From the NCBI RefSeq assembly GCF_002585305.1, contig NZ_NUNF01000054.1:1-34626 (forward strand): DNA of 34,626 nt, in the 5' to 3' direction. The position numbers were made by a program, and so were the translations under genes. The DNA is from Bacillus sp. AFS037270 (GTDB taxonomy: Bacteria; Bacillota; Bacilli; Bacillales_B; DSM-18226). Positions 1-8,876 of this stretch are shown piece after piece (the stretch's first letter is position 1; each line of letters begins with the position of its first letter). The notes under the pieces are model-generated. The model saw only the letters and a list, made by a program, of their open reading frames with translations. It ran no database searches and was not told where the DNA came from.

Positions 1-77
1 GGCGCTTCCGCTTTTCTTATCATTTTCACCCAAAATCGAAAAACATAACCTTTTTCCAAATGTAATTTAAGTTAAGC

Positions 78-2489
78 CTACATTAAAATTACAGGATTTG
101 CATCGATTGAAACCTGCAAACCGCTTTTCGTATCCTTTTGATATTGATCAAGAATCGTTTTAAGGGTTTGAGTGAGGTTCGGTTCCCGTTTGTATTTTAT
201 CAAACATTGATAGCGATATCTATTATTTATCCTAGGGATGGATGAGGCTGCTGGCCCTAAAACAACAGCTTTATCTGAAACTTGTGAGCGCACGTAGTTG
301 ACCATTTTCTCTGTTGCCGATACGACGTTGATCAGGTTTTCATGACTTACCGTAATTAGGGCTAGATAATAGAATGGGGGATAATGATGCAGCTTGCGAA
401 TTAACATTTCCCGCTGATAAAATAAATCAAAGTCTTGACGACCGGCAAGCTCAATACTATAGTGCTCCGGTGTATAGGTTTGAATAACGACTTCACCTGG
501 CAGTTGATGTCTTCCGGCCCGGCCGCTGACTTGTGTTAATAATTGAAACGTTTTTTCTGAAGCTCGGAAATCCGGTAAATGGAGCATCGTATCTGCTGAA
601 AGGACGCCAACTAAGGTGATGTTTGGAAAATCCAGGCCTTTTGCAATCATTTGAGTCCCTAGTAAAATATCGGCTTTTCCATCTTTAAAATCACTGAGAA
701 GCCTTTCATGCGCCCCTTTTCTTCCTGTCGTATCAACATCCATGCGAATGACCCTTGCCTCGGGGAGAATCTTCCCTAATTCTTCTTCCACTTTTTGTGT
801 TCCTGTGCCAAAATAACGGATGTATTCACTATTACATTCAGGACAATTCTTCGGCACATAGCTTTCATAACCGCAATAATGGCATTTCATCTGTTCCTTC
901 ACGCGGTGATAAGTAAGGGAAATATCGCAATTTGGACAGTTTACCACATAACCACAGTCTCTGCACATCACAAATGAGGAATGTCCCCGCTTATTTAAAA
1001 ATAAAACAGATTGCTGTTTCTTTTCGAGCCGATCCTGAAGCAATTCGAAAAGCTTCCGGGAGAACATGGACCGATTGCCGTCACGAAGTTCTTCACGCAT
1101 ATCAATAATTTCGACAGCAGGAAGTTCCTGATTGTTCATTCGGTTAGGTAAAGATAAAAGTTGATATACCTTCTTTTGTGCTCTTGCAAAGGACTCAAGC
1201 GAAGGGGTAGCACTTCCAAGCACAACTGGACAATTATATGTCTTAGCTCTTTCAATCGCCACATCCCTGGCGTGATAACGCGGCATTTCTTCCTGCTTAT
1301 AACTGGTTTCGTGCTCTTCATCAATGATAATGATGCCAATGTTCTCAAAGGGTGCAAAAATAGCTGACCGAGCCCCGACCACAACTTTTACTTCCTTACG
1401 TTGGATCTTGCGCCATTCATCATATTTTTCCCCTGCCGATAAACCGCTGTGTAAAACGGCTACTAAATCACCAAATCTTCCTTTAAATCGATGGACCATT
1501 TGCGGAGTGAGAGCAATTTCCGGTACCAGAACAATCGCTTCTTGACCTTTTTCGATCACTTCCTGAATGGACTGTAAGTAAATTTCTGTTTTGCCGCTCC
1601 CCGTAACACCATAAAGCAAAAACACCTCATGATGACCCTGTTCAATTGATTGAAGAATCGGCCCAATCGCCTGCACTTGCGCATCTGTTAACGGCAGCGG
1701 CTTAGTCCGCTCAAATTTTCGATGTTCAAAAGGATCTCTGTATACTTCTTTATCAAACTCTGCCAATAATCTTCTTTCTACAAGGGCTTTTATCGTCGAC
1801 CCTGAAGTTTTTAGCTCATCAATCAAGGTTTTTAATTCCACCTCATCAAAATGCCTCAGAAAATACTGCAAAACTTGCCGTTGCTTTTCTGCCTTGGCCG
1901 GGATGGATTGGAGTGCTTCTTCTAATTCGTTCTGGCTGACGGTTGGCCGAACAAACTTCCGGTGTTTTTTCCTTACACGTTCTTTTACAACATATACGAC
2001 TTCTAAATGGCCGTTTGAAGCCTCACGCTGCAACATAGGACCAATCCCCATTTTTAATGCTTCTTCCCAGTCGAGTTCGCCGTCATTCTCAAAGAAGGCC
2101 TGCAACTTTGAGGGTAATTCAATGGCAGCCCTCCTGTTTGCAAGCCTGACTTTTTTTTCATATTTTGCTTTTAATGCTGCCGGCAGCATTACCTGAAAGG
2201 CAAAAATTTTAAAACAAAGCGTGTTTTCAGTCAACCAGTTACCAAGTTCTAATAACTCCTGATTCAAGACAGGCTTTAAATCCATCGGCTCAATAATCTC
2301 TCTAAGCTTTTTCACTTCTGATTCTGTTTTTAACCCCACTACAAAACCCTGGATATGTCTAGGGCCAAATGGGACAATGACCCTCATCCCTTGCTGAATG
2401 GTTCCCCTCCACTGTTCAGGAATTAAATAATCGAAAGCCCGGTCCGTTTGTTTTGTCGGTACATCGACTATTACACTAGCTATTTCCAT
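78..2489 (-). CDS. priA: Primosomal protein N', replication-restart helicase PriA
   Basis: PriA is a 3'-to-5' superfamily 2 DNA helicase that recognises stalled or collapsed forks and reloads the replicative helicase. The 803-residue product has an N-terminal DNA-binding region, a Walker A motif GVTGSGKT at about 294-301, a DEEH box at 390-393, and eight zinc-binding cysteines in CxxC pairs (C509/C512, C518/C521, C536/C539, C549/C552), all typical of PriA. Length matches the family. The start ATG follows AAGGA by 11 bases. It overlaps the end of coaBC by 14 bases, so the two are probably cotranscribed and translationally coupled. The stop is TAG. In Bacillus, def and fmt normally follow; the window ends before them. 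Confidence 0.97.
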   Translation of the reverse strand: MEIASVIVDVPTKQTDRAFDYLIPEQWRGTIQQGMRVIVPFGPRHIQGFVVGLKTESEVKKLREIIEPMDLKPVLNQELLELGNWLTENTLCFKIFAFQVMLPAALKAKYEKKVRLANRRAAIELPSKLQAFFENDGELDWEEALKMGIGPMLQREASNGHLEVVYVVKERVRKKHRKFVRPTVSQNELEEALQSIPAKAEKQRQVLQYFLRHFDEVELKTLIDELKTSGSTIKALVERRLLAEFDKEVYRDPFEHRKFERTKPLPLTDAQVQAIGPILQSIEQGHHEVFLLYGVTGSGKTEIYLQSIQEVIEKGQEAIVLVPEIALTPQMVHRFKGRFGDLVAVLHSGLSAGEKYDEWRKIQRKEVKVVVGARSAIFAPFENIGIIIIDEEHETSYKQEEMPRYHARDVAIERAKTYNCPVVLGSATPSLESFARAQKKVYQLLSLPNRMNNQELPAVEIIDMREELRDGNRSMFSRKLFELLQDRLEKKQQSVLFLNKRGHSSFVMCRDCGYVVNCPNCDISLTYHRVKEQMKCHYCGYESYVPKNCPECNSEYIRYFGTGTQKVEEELGKILPEARVIRMDVDTTGRKGAHERLLSDFKDGKADILLGTQMIAKGLDFPNITLVGVLSADTMLHLPDFRASEKTFQLLTQVSGRAGRHQLPGEVVIQTYTPEHYSIELAGRQDFDLFYQREMLIRKLHHYPPFYYLALITVSHENLINVVSATEKMVNYVRSQVSDKAVVLGPAASSIPRINNRYRYQCLIKYKREPNLTQTLKTILDQYQKDTKSGLQVSIDANPVILM

Positions 2490-3699
2490 GTGTTTTCATA
2501 TCCTTCAATAGCGAAGTAATTTCTTCAATAATTTTTACGGCAACTTCGTTTTTTGACATCAGCGGCAAGCTGATGACCTCCCCGTACCGTTTAAAAAGAG
2601 TGACAATGTTTGTATCGGTGCCAAAGCCAGCACCTTCCGTCTTTACATTGTTCGCGACAATCATATCTGCATTTTTATTGAGTAATTTTTTTTTCGCATA
2701 TTCTTCAAGATGATCCGTCTCTGCTGCAAAACCAACCAGAAGTTGATTTGTTTTTCGCTGTCCTAGTTCAAAAAGGATATCATTTGTTCTTTCCAACTCA
2801 ATGTTTGTGTCGCCTGCCTGCTTTTTCACCTTATGGTCAAAAGTAACCTTCGGACGGTAATCGGCCACCGCTGCCGTCTTTATGACCACATCCGCTGTGT
2901 CAAAGTATTTCAAGACCGCTTGGTACATATCCTCTGCACTTTCAACCTTTACAAGTTCTACCCCTTGAGGAGCGGATAGTGAAACAGGACCTGAAACCAA
3001 TATGACTCGGGCACCTTGTTTAACTGACTCTTCAGCTAAAGCGTACCCCATCTTGCCCGATGAATGATTGGAAATAAATCGAACTGGATCAATTTTTTCG
3101 CGGGTAGGCCCAGCTGTAATAATAACGGTTTTTCCCTTTAAATTTTTATTTTCTAGGTGATTGAAATAGTTTTGAATTAACATGACAATTTTTTCGGGTT
3201 CTTCAAGGCGGCCTTTTCCAACATAACCGCAGGCAAGGTATCCCTCACTAGGCTCAATAAATTGACAGCCAAACTCTGCTAATACAGCAAGGTTCTTTTT
3301 TACAGCTGGGTGGTCATACATATGTACATTCATAGCAGGGGCAATCCACACAGGTACGGTGGCTGCAAGCAATGTGGTGGTAATCATATTATCGGCGATT
3401 CCACAGGCTAATTTGCCAATTGTATTAGCTGTAGCTGGGGCAACCAGAATTAAATCAGCCCAATCTGCTAAATCAATATGAGCAATCACTTGTGGATTTT
3501 TCTCATCAAATGTGTCGGTAAACACATCATTACGCGATAAGGCCTGAAAGGTTAAGGAGGTAACAAATTTTTCCGCTGATTCACTTAAGATGACCTTAAC
3601 GTTAAACCCTGCTTGTACAAGCTTACTAGTAAGCGCTGCAGCTTTATAAACAGCGATTCCTCCTGTGACACATAATAGGATGTTCTGTTCCTTACTCAT
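2476..3699 (-). CDS. coaBC: Bifunctional phosphopantothenoylcysteine decarboxylase/synthetase
   Basis: CoaBC catalyses two steps of coenzyme A synthesis: CTP-dependent joining of cysteine to 4'-phosphopantothenate (CoaB) and FMN-dependent decarboxylation to 4'-phosphopantetheine (CoaC). The N-terminal flavoprotein half shows GGIAVYKAA near the start, the PAMNVHMY motif and the catalytic-cysteine flap GYLACGYVGKG. The C-terminal synthetase half shows ISNHSSGKMGYALAEE. The frame opens further upstream, at an ATG ending at 3723, but I chose the ATG at 3697-3699 because GGGGG lies about 8 bases before it; this gives 407 residues, close to the B. subtilis protein. It probably has its own promoter after the rpoZ terminator and continues into priA. 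Confidence 0.95.
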   Translation of the reverse strand: MSKEQNILLCVTGGIAVYKAAALTSKLVQAGFNVKVILSESAEKFVTSLTFQALSRNDVFTDTFDEKNPQVIAHIDLADWADLILVAPATANTIGKLACGIADNMITTTLLAATVPVWIAPAMNVHMYDHPAVKKNLAVLAEFGCQFIEPSEGYLACGYVGKGRLEEPEKIVMLIQNYFNHLENKNLKGKTVIITAGPTREKIDPVRFISNHSSGKMGYALAEESVKQGARVILVSGPVSLSAPQGVELVKVESAEDMYQAVLKYFDTADVVIKTAAVADYRPKVTFDHKVKKQAGDTNIELERTNDILFELGQRKTNQLLVGFAAETDHLEEYAKKKLLNKNADMIVANNVKTEGAGFGTDTNIVTLFKRYGEVISLPLMSKNEVAVKIIEEITSLLKDMKTHGNS

Positions 3700-3737
3700 T
3701 TTTAAGCCCCCACTCTTGTCCATTACTTTTTACTTTT

Positions 3738-3766
3738 ATTATGCTAGAAAAAATTCTTTTTTTCAT
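3738..3766 (-). promoter_or_regulatory. Possible sigma-A promoter for coaBC-priA
   Basis: On the minus strand ATGAAA (3761-3766) and CATAAT (3738-3743) are separated by exactly 17 bases. It sits between the rpoZ terminator and the coaBC start. The -35 is a 4/6 match, so this is a prediction from spacing and position only. Confidence 0.4.
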
Positions 3767-3804
3767 CTATTTCCTCATGAAAAATCGCGCAATACACTTA
3801 AAGC

Positions 3805-3851
3805 AAAATAAAAAGGCTGACATACAGGTGATTTCCCTTTTGTCAGACCTT
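3805..3851 (-). terminator. Rho-independent terminator after rpoZ
   Basis: In minus-strand RNA the arms CUGACA and UGUCAG, extended by GG/CC past one bulged base, enclose a loop of about 18 bases, and the 3' arm runs into CCUUUUUAUUUUG. It lies 35 bases beyond the rpoZ stop and would close the yicC-remA-gmk-rpoZ unit. Confidence 0.75.
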
Positions 3852-3885
3852 CTTTCATTTTATATTGTGACTTTGGGCCGTATCA

Positions 3886-4104
3886 TTAATCAGTAGCGGA
3901 TTCTGCCTTTTTTGAAATTCGATAGGTTAGTTCACCACTATAAATTTCCTCTAATGCTTTTCCTACATATTTATAAGAAACATATTTAGGAAGTCTTTCA
4001 TCTTTTACCTGAGACATGACGCGGGCGCGCTTAGCAGCAACAGATACAAGTGAATATTTCGAATCAATTTTTTCTAACAAGGAGTCAATAGACGGATATA
4101 ACAT
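3886..4104 (-). CDS. rpoZ: DNA-directed RNA polymerase omega subunit
   Basis: Omega is the small RNA polymerase subunit that binds around the beta-prime C-terminus and aids core assembly. The 72-residue product begins [10 protein letters not shown], has the [14 protein letters not shown] segment and the [10 protein letters not shown] motif characteristic of Firmicute RpoZ (YloH). The open frame extends three codons upstream to a TTG, but that TTG abuts the GGAGG ribosome-binding site; the ATG at 4102-4104 lies nine bases after it and matches the family N-terminus. It follows gmk with a one-base gap, so coupling with gmk translation is likely. A terminator follows. Confidence 0.93.
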   Translation of the reverse strand: MLYPSIDSLLEKIDSKYSLVSVAAKRARVMSQVKDERLPKYVSYKYVGKALEEIYSGELTYRISKKAESATD

Positions 4105-4105
4105 A

Positions 4106-4732
<627 letters not shown>

Positions 4733-4996
4733 CTACCCTTCATCAATAATATCATCACGGTCAGTTAAGCGATTGGCAACCGTCTCCGGCTGTACAGCTG
4801 AAAGAATGACATGGTCACTATCCATTACAATAACAGCACGTGTCCGTCTGCCATAAGTAGCGTCAATTAACGATCCCCGATCCCTGGCATCTTGAATTAT
4901 TCGTTTAATTGGCGCAGATTCCGGGCTGACAATGGAAATAATGCGATTGGCAGAAACGATATTACCAAATCCAATATTGATTAATTTAATCGACAT
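4733..4996 (-). CDS. remA: Extracellular matrix regulatory protein RemA
   Basis: RemA (YlzA) is a small DNA-binding regulator; in B. subtilis it activates biofilm matrix operons (eps, tapA) and osmoprotection genes. The 87-residue product begins [14 protein letters not shown] and carries [15 protein letters not shown] and [22 protein letters not shown], the conserved core of the family (DUF370). The ATG follows GGATG by eight bases. Gene order yicC-remA-gmk-rpoZ is the usual Bacillus one. Whether the same target operons exist in this organism cannot be told from the window. Confidence 0.93.
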   Translation of the reverse strand: MSIKLINIGFGNIVSANRIISIVSPESAPIKRIIQDARDRGSLIDATYGRRTRAVIVMDSDHVILSAVQPETVANRLTDRDDIIDEG

Positions 4997-5057
4997 GGTT
5001 ACTCATCCAATCATTAATAATATATTTTGACCGTGTTAAACAGTTTCTAAACAAATC

Positions 5058-5933
5058 TTATTCGATATTCTGAACCTGTTCCTTCAGCTTTTCAAGTAAA
5101 CTTTTGATTTCAACCACTTTTTTAGCAATATTAGAATCATTTGCTTTTGAGCCGATGGTATTGGCCTCTCTGTTCATTTCCTGAACAAGAAAGTCCAGCT
5201 TCCTGCCAATTGGCTCGTACTCATTTAAGGTTTGCAAGAATTGCTGAATATGGCTTCTTAACCGAGTAATTTCTTCATTAATATCTGCTTTGTCAGCAAA
5301 AACTGCTACCTCTGTTAAAATTCTCGTTTCATCTAATTGTCCATTAACAAACTCTTGCATTCTCTTGGTCAAACGCTCCTTAAAGGCTTGAACAACGAGG
5401 GGAGCAAATTTCTGAAGCTCTGTTACATTTGTTTCAATTTGGGCAGTGATCGCAAGTAAATCTTTTTTTAATTCATCCCCTTCTGCTATCCGCATTTGCT
5501 TTAACAGCAGCACAGCCTCCTCAGTGGCTGTAAGGACAAGCTTTTCGATTTCTTCATTACCGGCTTCACTTTCTTCAATATGTAAAAGTTCGGTTCGATT
5601 GAGCAAATCCTGAAGGGTAATGTCCCCTTCAATCCCGTATTTACTTTTAGCTTCATTAATAAACACAAAATATTCTTCAATCAGCTTCCAATCCGGCTGA
5701 ATCTTCCTTGAAACAATCCCTTCACCATCAACACTCACATACACTTCCACCCGTCCGCGGCGAATATGCTGGCTTAAGATCTTTTTCAGTTTATCTTCTA
5801 TTTTTAAAAGTTGTCTTGGCATGCGGATATTCATTTCAGAAAATCGGTGGTTTACAGTTTTTATTTCGACATTCACCGAAAATGCCCCTGACTCTGTTTT
5901 GCCTCTGCCAAAGCCTGTCATACTAATAACCAT
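5058..5933 (-). CDS. yloC: YicC/YloC family endoribonuclease
   Basis: This protein family contains E. coli YicC and B. subtilis YloC, which act as endoribonucleases; physiological targets in Bacillus are not well known. The product starts MVISMTGFGRG, the signature of the YicC N-terminal domain, has NHRFSEMNIRMPR, and ends with the conserved YEPIGRKLDFLVQEMNREANTIGSKAND segment (quoted motif residues only in part: the KLDFLVQEMNREANT core is near residues 255-270). The frame opens at a TTG at 5946-5948; I chose the ATG at 5931-5933, giving 291 residues as in B. subtilis. A four-codon upstream ORF ends on this start codon. It is first in the yicC-remA-gmk-rpoZ unit. Confidence 0.9.
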   Translation of the reverse strand: MVISMTGFGRGKTESGAFSVNVEIKTVNHRFSEMNIRMPRQLLKIEDKLKKILSQHIRRGRVEVYVSVDGEGIVSRKIQPDWKLIEEYFVFINEAKSKYGIEGDITLQDLLNRTELLHIEESEAGNEEIEKLVLTATEEAVLLLKQMRIAEGDELKKDLLAITAQIETNVTELQKFAPLVVQAFKERLTKRMQEFVNGQLDETRILTEVAVFADKADINEEITRLRSHIQQFLQTLNEYEPIGRKLDFLVQEMNREANTIGSKANDSNIAKKVVEIKSLLEKLKEQVQNIE

Positions 5934-5971
5934 CACGTACACATCCAATCTTAGATAATGATCGGCTCTTT

Positions 5972-6020
5972 ATTTTTTAAAAATAACAAAAGGTAATAGA
6001 ATGAGTTCTATCACCTTTTG
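5972..6020 (-). terminator. Strong terminator after the P-type ATPase gene
   Basis: A 15-base inverted repeat (5987-6001 and 6006-6020) with a four-base loop becomes fully paired in minus-strand RNA, with one G-U pair. It is followed by UUAUUUUUAAAAAAU. It lies 14 bases past the ATPase stop and separates that gene from yicC. Confidence 0.85.
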
Positions 6021-6034
6021 GATTATATCATACT

Positions 6035-8713
6035 TTATTTTGTTTTTCTTAACAAAAATGATCCTGCTAGTAAAAAAGTTGGTACAGATGATAATCCTAA
6101 AATTAACAGCCAATCTTTTGCTGCAATAGGAAGTGTGTGAAAAATTGGCTGCAAAGGCGGATAATAAATAGCTACTAGCATTAATAATAAAGATGAAATG
6201 ACCGCCCAGACTAGATATTGATTCCCAAACGGGTTTCTTGAAAGGACTGATCTTTCACTGCGGCAATCAAAAACATGGATCAGCTGAGCCATAACAAGCG
6301 TTGCGAATGCAACAGTCTGTGCGTATGGAAGTTGACTTGGATCATTATGGTACACAATCATGAACGCCAAAAGTGTAACAAGCCCGATTAGGAATCCGCG
6401 CGAGACAACTTTCCAGCCAAGACCCCGCGAGAATACCCCCTCATTAGGACTGCGTGGACCACGTTTCATTACATTCTCCTCGGGTTGATCAAGCCCCAAT
6501 GCCATCGCTGGCAGACCGTCAGTCACTAAGTTCACCCAAAGAATCTGAATTGGTACGAGTGGCAGCGGCAATGCCAATAGCATCGCAAACAGCATGACTA
6601 AAATCTCACCGACATTAGAAGCAAGCAAGTAGCGGACAAATTTACGAATATTTTCGTAAATATTTCTTCCTTCCTTAATAGCTACTTTAATGGTAGCAAA
6701 ATTATCATCCAATAATACGAGTGCAGACGCTTCTTTTGCAACGTCGGTACCTGTGATGCCCATGGCGACACCGATATCAGCAGCCTTAATAGCAGGAGCA
6801 TCATTGACTCCATCACCTGTCATGGCAACAATATGTCCTCTATTTTGGAGTGCTTTAACGATTTTTAACTTATGTTCCGGAGACACCCTCGCAAACACCG
6901 AGACATCTTCCACAACATCTTCAAGTTCTTCTACAGACATTTCAGCTAGTGTTTTTCCTTCAAGCACCTTACTCTTTTTAGTCAAAATCCCAAGTTGAGA
7001 TGCAATTGCTTTGGCAGTAATCACGTGGTCGCCCGTAATCATTACTGTTTTTATGCCCGCCTCTTTACATTCTTTTACAGCTGCTTTGACTTCAGGTCTT
7101 GGCGGATCAATCATGCCTTGGACGCCGATGAAGGTTAATTTTTTCTCTGCCTCATGGTCACTTAAGATGATTGTACCGGCCGAAATTGGCTTATAAGCTA
7201 TCGCAATGGTTCTTAATGCCTGTGATGCAAGTCCATTAATTGCATCCTGAACCTTGCTTTGCGTATCCCTACTTAAGTATTGTGTTCTCTCATCCCATAG
7301 GATCGACTCACAGATCCCTAGCACGACATCCGGTGCACCCTTGGTGACAATAAAGTGCCGTTCCTGTTTGTCTTTGACATGAATACTCATCATTTTCCTG
7401 GTGGAGTCAAACGGGAATTCATTGACGATTGTAAAATCTTCTAATAGTTTGGTCCGGTCAAAGCCAGCTTTCATCGCACTAACCAGCAATGCCCCTTCAG
7501 TTGGGTCTCCGTCAAGGATATAATCGTCATCTTTCACGGCCAGTTCTGAATGGTTGCACAACATACCAAATATTAGCATTTGCTGTAACGACTTCTCATC
7601 CCTAGGCTGGACATTTTGTTCATCTCGATAAAAATTCCCTTGTGGCTGGTAGCCGACCCCGTCGACCGTCCACGTGTTCCCACCGCTCCACAAATGGGTA
7701 ACGGTCATTTTATTTTGTGTCATCGTTCCAGTTTTGTCCGAACAAATGACCGACGCACAACCCAGCGTTTCTACAGCCGGTAGTTTCCTGACGATGGCAT
7801 TTTTCTTAATCATTTTTTGAACGCCTAATGATAAAGCCACGGTCACAATTGCCGGGAGCCCTTCTGGTATCGCTGCGACCGCTAGTGAGACACCTGCCAA
7901 GAACATCTCATATAATTCATGTCCCTGTAATACTCCGACAATTACCACTAGAACCGTCAGTAACAAAGCCACGGTAATTAATATTTTGCCAAGCTGCTCT
8001 AGTCGCCGCTGCAGTGGTGTATCCTGGGACTCAGCATTTTGCAGTAAATCGGCAATCTGGCCCATCGCTGTTTTCATACCAGTTGCCATGACAACACCTA
8101 ACCCGCTTCCCCTCGTAATCATCGTTCCCATAAAAGCGATATTTTCCATATCACCGATGCCTGGATTTGGGTTGCTTAATGGTTCGATATGTTTAGCCAC
8201 GGGAACTGACTCACCCGTCAGCGCTGATTCTTCTATTTCTAAGCTCTTCGATTCAATAATTCGGACATCTGCACCAATTCGATCTCCGCTTGCAAACTTG
8301 ATGACATCGCCAATGACAATTTCTTTTGATGGAATCTTAATCCATTGTCCATCACGTAGTACTGATACCTGTGGGGCCGATAACTCTTTTAGAGCTTGGA
8401 GTGATCTTTCCGCCCTCCGTTCCTGGTAGAAGCCCAGACATCCGTTAATAATGACAATCGCAATAATCGCAATGGCATCGATATACTCGCCCAGCAAGCC
8501 TGAAATCAAGGTTGCAGCTAACAGCACTAATACCATAAAATCTTTAAATTGGCTGAAAAATAAGAGTAAAGCCGATTGCTTTTCTCCCTCTTCTAATTCA
8601 TTTAATCCGTGCTGTTTTACTCTTTTCTTTACTTCTTCCTGTGATAATCCAGAAGAAAAGTCGGTTTCTAGAGCCTTTTCTACTTGATCTAGCTTCATTT
8701 CATGGAATTTCAT
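6035..8713 (-). CDS. yloB: Calcium-transporting P-type ATPase (YloB-like)
   Basis: This is a P2A-type cation pump of the SERCA/PMR1 class; B. subtilis YloB is its close relative and transports Ca2+. The 892-residue membrane protein has an N-terminal cation-ATPase domain, TGES at 166-169 (actuator), PEGLP in helix 4 (283-287, ion site), the phosphorylated aspartate D326 in DKTGT, TGDHV and GDGVNDAPA in the nucleotide/phosphorylation domain, and a C-terminal helical bundle with NLVTDGLPA. The N-terminus MKFHEM agrees with B. subtilis as recalled, supporting the ATG at 8711-8713 although the best Shine-Dalgarno (GGGGG) is 15 bases away; a three-codon ORF lies between. It is monocistronic and divergent from rqcH. 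Confidence 0.93.
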   Translation of the reverse strand: MKFHEMKLDQVEKALETDFSSGLSQEEVKKRVKQHGLNELEEGEKQSALLLFFSQFKDFMVLVLLAATLISGLLGEYIDAIAIIAIVIINGCLGFYQERRAERSLQALKELSAPQVSVLRDGQWIKIPSKEIVIGDVIKFASGDRIGADVRIIESKSLEIEESALTGESVPVAKHIEPLSNPNPGIGDMENIAFMGTMITRGSGLGVVMATGMKTAMGQIADLLQNAESQDTPLQRRLEQLGKILITVALLLTVLVVIVGVLQGHELYEMFLAGVSLAVAAIPEGLPAIVTVALSLGVQKMIKKNAIVRKLPAVETLGCASVICSDKTGTMTQNKMTVTHLWSGGNTWTVDGVGYQPQGNFYRDEQNVQPRDEKSLQQMLIFGMLCNHSELAVKDDDYILDGDPTEGALLVSAMKAGFDRTKLLEDFTIVNEFPFDSTRKMMSIHVKDKQERHFIVTKGAPDVVLGICESILWDERTQYLSRDTQSKVQDAINGLASQALRTIAIAYKPISAGTIILSDHEAEKKLTFIGVQGMIDPPRPEVKAAVKECKEAGIKTVMITGDHVITAKAIASQLGILTKKSKVLEGKTLAEMSVEELEDVVEDVSVFARVSPEHKLKIVKALQNRGHIVAMTGDGVNDAPAIKAADIGVAMGITGTDVAKEASALVLLDDNFATIKVAIKEGRNIYENIRKFVRYLLASNVGEILVMLFAMLLALPLPLVPIQILWVNLVTDGLPAMALGLDQPEENVMKRGPRSPNEGVFSRGLGWKVVSRGFLIGLVTLLAFMIVYHNDPSQLPYAQTVAFATLVMAQLIHVFDCRSERSVLSRNPFGNQYLVWAVISSLLLMLVAIYYPPLQPIFHTLPIAAKDWLLILGLSSVPTFLLAGSFLLRKTK

Positions 8714-8814
8714 CCGACCATCTCACTTCCCCCTTTTATAGACTTGCTCTAAGGAAAGCTTATTCAGGGTCGTCCAAAAAAATGCTAGATGAAAATGTGA
8801 TTGATGGGTAAATT

Positions 8815-8844
8815 AAGACAGATTTTAGCCAGATAGGATATAAT
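8815..8844 (+). promoter_or_regulatory. Probable sigma-A promoter of rqcH
   Basis: AAGACA (8815-8820) and a perfect TATAAT (8839-8844) are separated by 18 bases, 32 bases before the rqcH ATG. It lies in the 163-base gap between the divergent ATPase and rqcH starts. No convincing promoter for the ATPase was seen in that gap. Confidence 0.55.
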
Positions 8845-8876
8845 TGAAACATAGCTTCTAGAAAAGGATGTTTTCC

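Noticed and set aside
7986..8429. 147-codon open frame on the plus strand opposite the P-type ATPase
   Set aside because: It is antisense to a strongly conserved gene, has low-complexity serine/proline-rich translation and no family signature; it is a shadow of the codon pattern.
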